From Prevotella sp902465605 (lineage in GTDB: Bacteria > Bacteroidota > Bacteroidia > Bacteroidales > Bacteroidaceae), in the NCBI GenBank assembly GCA_902465605.1, contig CABQNT010000022.1, positions 1-36,883 on the forward strand: 36,883 nucleotides of DNA, in the 5' to 3' direction. Within the stretch, counting starts at the first letter, position 1; every line of letters begins with the position of its first letter. This document shows positions 34,484-36,883 of this stretch, piece by piece. The translations under genes and the position numbers were made by a program. A model generated the notes under the pieces. That model was not told the DNA's origin. It ran no database searches and saw nothing but the letters and a program-made list of their open reading frames with translations.

Positions 34484-35173
34484 TTACCGTGAATGCGGGG
34501 CAACCACGAATTCTCCGTCGCTGTGGATGTACCCTTGTTCGTCTCCTCGGGTAGCCTCAAAGTAGGGATATTCCTCGCGCAACGAGATGTCATCATACTC
34601 GAAAGGTGCCACGATGGTGTCTTTCCCATCGGGAAGTATCAGCCCCATCTTACCCTCCTTCTGCACGATAACAGGCATGGTAACCAGGTCATCCACATAA
34701 ATATAACACGTTCGAACGAAATCATACACGGGGTGGACCAAGATGTTGCCACGATGATCACACAGGCCAAACTTGCCATCTTGCTCAATCACGGAATGAT
34801 ATTGAATGTACTTCGATTTGATGCGGTTGAGGTAGAACACCCACTTGCGCTTGTCGTTCACCAGCTCGAGCATGTAACTGAACGTGTCGCAATAGTTGGC
34901 GATGGCACGTGTCAGCACGATTTTCAAATCCAACCCGCTCAGCACCTTGCGGTTCAGGTCGATATACCGGGCGATGGCTTCCTCCTTCTGCGGTACGCTC
35001 AGGGTGGACAACTGCGCCTCAAACTTCTCCATCATGGCTTTTGTGCCCGACATTCCCTTGATGTAGCGGTGTATCTGGCGCGACATCTCATCGCACACAA
35101 ACTTGTCTATCTGCCGCTGTTCAATGGGGTCAACATATTTTTCCTCAAAATTGTCTTGTGTTATCTTCTCCAT
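34484..35173 (-). CDS. WG-repeat-containing protein
   Basis: This 229-aa protein has a helical N-terminal half (about residues 1-125) and about three degenerate WG repeats in the C-terminal half (GKFGLCDHRGNILVHPVYD, KEGKMGLILPDGKDTIVAPF, DEQGYIHSDGEFVVAP). WG repeats form beta-rich surface modules of unclear function. No signal peptide is seen, so it is probably cytoplasmic. The start at 35173 is chosen over 35239, because it is preceded by AAAGGAGG, an unusually good Shine-Dalgarno for this group, and a TACCTTTG box at 35194-35201. It lies between palindromic repeat copies. Confidence 0.75.
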   Translation of the reverse strand: MEKITQDNFEEKYVDPIEQRQIDKFVCDEMSRQIHRYIKGMSGTKAMMEKFEAQLSTLSVPQKEEAIARYIDLNRKVLSGLDLKIVLTRAIANYCDTFSYMLELVNDKRKWVFYLNRIKSKYIQYHSVIEQDGKFGLCDHRGNILVHPVYDFVRTCYIYVDDLVTMPVIVQKEGKMGLILPDGKDTIVAPFEYDDISLREEYPYFEATRGDEQGYIHSDGEFVVAPHSR

Positions 35174-35193
35174 GGCGTGTCCTCCTTTTTGGC

Positions 35194-35201
35194 CAAAGGT
35201 A
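35194..35201 (-). promoter_or_regulatory. -7 box and strong ribosome-binding site of the WG-repeat gene
   Basis: TACCTTTG on the minus strand fits TAnnTTTG, about 21 nt before the ATG at 35173. AGGAGG at about 35181-35186 (minus strand) is a near-perfect Shine-Dalgarno and fixes the start codon. Confidence 0.6.
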
Positions 35202-35288
35202 AGCATTTTTTTTAAATCAGCGGAAGAACAGCAACACATTTTTCCATACTTACAACTTTAGACCACGGCTCCTTCATTTAAAGGCGAT

Positions 35289-35487
35289 GTTGTAGAACAA
35301 CAAATGTAACAAATGTTACGAATAAACTAAACAAGACAATGAACGCAAGCGTTCTGCGAATGAAACCAATCTGCCGAGATAAACATGCTGTGCGTATTTG
35401 GAAAATTCGTTTCATCCGGTGAACGCTTGCGTTCATTGATTCCAAACAGTCAGATTCGTTTCTTTCGTTTCATTCGTTGTTAAAACA
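35289..35487 (+). repeat. Palindromic intergenic repeat, copy B
   Basis: A roughly 200-bp unit running from GTTGTAGAACAACAAATG to CATTCGTTGTTAAAAC. It is an imperfect palindrome overall: AACAAC-RAATG near one end mirrors CATTCGTTGTT at the other. It has two inner 14-bp palindromes, GAACGC-AA-GCGTTC and GAACGC-TT-GCGTTC. It is about 90% identical to copy C by eye. Confidence 0.85.
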
Positions 35488-35556
35488 AAAGAACATGATT
35501 ATTGTTGAATAACAAACGACCTTTTAGATAAAAGAGCCGTGCGAGCTTAAACTATC

Positions 35557-35592
35557 AACTCGTCAACTTGTAAACTTGTGAACTCGTCAACT
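35557..35592. repeat. 8-bp tandem repeat AACTYGTV
   Basis: Four perfect-phase 8-mers start at 35557, 35565, 35573 and 35581 (AACTCGTC, AACTTGTA, AACTTGTG, AACTCGTC), with AACT again at 35589. They lie between repeat copies B and C. Confidence 0.7.
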
Positions 35593-35599
35593 AAAGATT

Positions 35600-35798
35600 G
35601 TTGTTGAACAACAAATGTAACAAATGTTACGAATAAACCAAACAAGACAATGAACGCAAGCGTTCTGCGAATGAAACCAATCTGCCGAGATAAACATGTT
35701 GTGCGTCTTTGCAATATTCGTTTCTTTCGGTGAACGCTTGCGTTCATTGATTCCAAACAGCCAGATTCGTTTCTTTCGTTTCATTCGTTGTTAAAAAC
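35600..35798 (+). repeat. Palindromic intergenic repeat, copy C
   Basis: Same unit and orientation as copy B, starting 311 bp further on. At its end a 23-bp piece (CGTTTCATTCGTTGTTAAAA plus ACA) is duplicated in tandem (35777-35799 and 35800-35822). The short reading frame in it (35547-35756, minus) is not considered a gene. Confidence 0.85.
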
Positions 35799-35855
35799 AC
35801 GTTTCATTCGTTGTTAAAAACACATCCCGCGACCCGCTTCATGGGCCGTCCTGCC

Positions 35856-35931
35856 AAACTCATTGACATTGCGGCCCAAACCCATTGACTTTACCCCCTA
35901 AACCCATTGACTTTGGCATCCAAAGTCAATG
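35856..35931. repeat. 22-bp tandem repeats ending in an 11-bp palindrome
   Basis: Units start at 35856, 35878 and 35900 (AAACYCATTGACWTT plus a variable 7 nt). A fourth start at 35922 falls in an inverted half. CATTGACTTTG (35905-35915) and CAAAGTCAATG (35921-35931) form a perfect 11-bp stem with a 5-nt loop just after the araC-type gene. No T-run follows, so termination is uncertain. Confidence 0.65.
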
Positions 35932-35953
35932 CAATTAAAAAGCAAGGGAAAAG

Positions 35954-36802
35954 CTACCGTTCTTTTTCTCGCAACTGTATGGGTGTCAACCCGCTGCGTG
36001 TTTTGCAGAAAGCCCGCATGTTCTGCACCGTAGTGAAGTGTAGCTCGTCGGCAATCTCTTGGTCGGTGCGCGCCGTGTTATGCAGCAAATCCCGCAGTCG
36101 TTTCATGCGGTTCTTCGACAACCACTCTTGTGGCGTGTCTTTAAAAACCTTGCGAAAGTTTCTGATAAACGTGGGATAACTCATGTTCAGCTGCGAGGCC
36201 ATCTCTTTCACCGGCAGATAATCGCCAGCCAACCTCATCACATCGTTGTAGAAATGCGCGTTGGGATCGTAGATGGGGGCAATCAACGATAATAAATCTT
36301 GTGGAGGGTAATAGGCTTGCAGCACCGCCGCCAGCTCGTGTTGCTTCATGGCATGCACGTCGCAGCACATCAGTCCGTCGGTGATGTAGCCCGTCATTTG
36401 CCGCATGATGGTTTGAATCTCCGGTATCATGGGCAGCACCTTGCCCTGTTCTCCTACTTGTTCACCCAACCTCTGTAGCAAGTTAGAGTTCACGATGCGA
36501 TGGCAGAAATCCAGTCCATCGCCCTGTATGTACAGCCTCACGCACACACAATCTTCCAAGGCGGTGGCGTACGCCTCCTTTGTAAACACGGCAGCAACCA
36601 TTTCACCGGCATTGACCACAGTCTCAACATGCTTCTTGAAACAAAGTTTAACCTTGCCACTCATCACGAATATCATCACGGGTACGGGGAGAATGTCGCC
36701 CACACGCTCACCACACATGCCAGTAATCAAAGCAAATCCCATGGCCTTAGACCCTATGTAGTTGGGACACTGGCGGTGTTTGTTTAAGTTGTAAAATCTC
36801 AT
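35954..36802 (-). CDS. AraC-family transcriptional regulator
   Basis: This 282-aa protein has an N-terminal cupin-like sensing domain (about residues 1-150, VPVMIFVMSGKVKLCF) and a C-terminal AraC double HTH (about 185-280): LPVKEMASQLNMSYPTFIRNFRKVF, then DQEIADELHFTTVQNMRAFCKTR and LTPIQLRE. The start at 36802 (MRFYNLNKH) is preferred over 36838, because the extra 12 residues fall in an inverted repeat upstream (GTTTGCA 36812-36818, TGCAAAC 36834-36840). That repeat could be its own operator. The regulated genes are unknown; no target operon is adjacent inside the window. Confidence 0.88.
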   Translation of the reverse strand: MRFYNLNKHRQCPNYIGSKAMGFALITGMCGERVGDILPVPVMIFVMSGKVKLCFKKHVETVVNAGEMVAAVFTKEAYATALEDCVCVRLYIQGDGLDFCHRIVNSNLLQRLGEQVGEQGKVLPMIPEIQTIMRQMTGYITDGLMCCDVHAMKQHELAAVLQAYYPPQDLLSLIAPIYDPNAHFYNDVMRLAGDYLPVKEMASQLNMSYPTFIRNFRKVFKDTPQEWLSKNRMKRLRDLLHNTARTDQEIADELHFTTVQNMRAFCKTRSGLTPIQLREKER

Positions 36803-36883
36803 GCGCCAAAAGTTTGCAAATCTGTAGCAAAACTGCAAACAGACTTTATTTTTGTAAATATATAATAATTACAACATGTTTAT

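Noticed and set aside
35547..35784. Small leftward frames in palindromic repeat copy C
   Set aside because: They arise from the repeat sequence and are not conserved in copy B or A.
35856..35931. Possible mini-CRISPR array
   Set aside because: Units are short (shared part about 15 nt, variable part 7 nt), imperfect, and there are no cas genes nearby.

Overview
The window looks like chromosomal DNA of a member of the Bacteroidales, most likely Prevotella or a close relative. The reasons are the many TAnnTTTG (-7) promoter boxes, several with a TTG 19-20 nt upstream; weak Shine-Dalgarno use; a CarboxypepD_reg/TonB outer-membrane receptor with a partner lipoprotein; tandem Bacteroidota-type tyrosine recombinases; and the adjacent gltX-waaA pair facing an HD-domain membrane protein. 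The genus is an inference; there is no rRNA gene to anchor it.

Region 1 (1 to about 14.2-14.75 kb) is the right-hand part of an integrated mobile element, open at the left edge. Its backbone is a Toprim primase and a VapE/DUF3874 ATPase (both leftward), two small MerR-like helix-turn-helix proteins, and at the right end an operon of two tandem tyrosine recombinases plus a small coupled gene. Between them lies AT-rich cargo: a two-gene restriction-modification system (967-aa N6-adenine methylase and a PD-(D/E)XK protein), a small membrane protein overlapping a frameshifted dinD, two acetyltransferases, an HXXEE membrane protein and a decayed methyltransferase. The 14.16-14.7 kb non-coding end is full of inverted repeats and GTTACC repeats, probably sites for recombinase binding and control.

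Region 2 (14.8-32.8 kb) is ordinary chromosome: manC (GDP-mannose precursor), a large secreted family 2 glycoside hydrolase, waaA and gltX, a PgpH-like HD phosphodiesterase, a three-gene outer-membrane operon (TonB-dependent receptor, beta-helix lipoprotein, purple-acid-phosphatase-like enzyme) and priA.

Region 3 (32.8-36.9 kb) holds three copies of a roughly 200-bp imperfect palindromic repeat, a WG-repeat protein, short tandem repeats and an AraC-type regulator. One repeat copy is split by an IS110-family element of about 1.34 kb. Its 5' non-coding part has a good promoter followed by a two-loop structure that reads as a bridge RNA. All four expected guide segments match the element's own junctions by 8-9 nt, in the strand and order known for IS621. 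The left target guide is a motif repeated throughout the local palindromic repeats, so the element appears addressed to that repeat family. This is the most interesting observation in the window.
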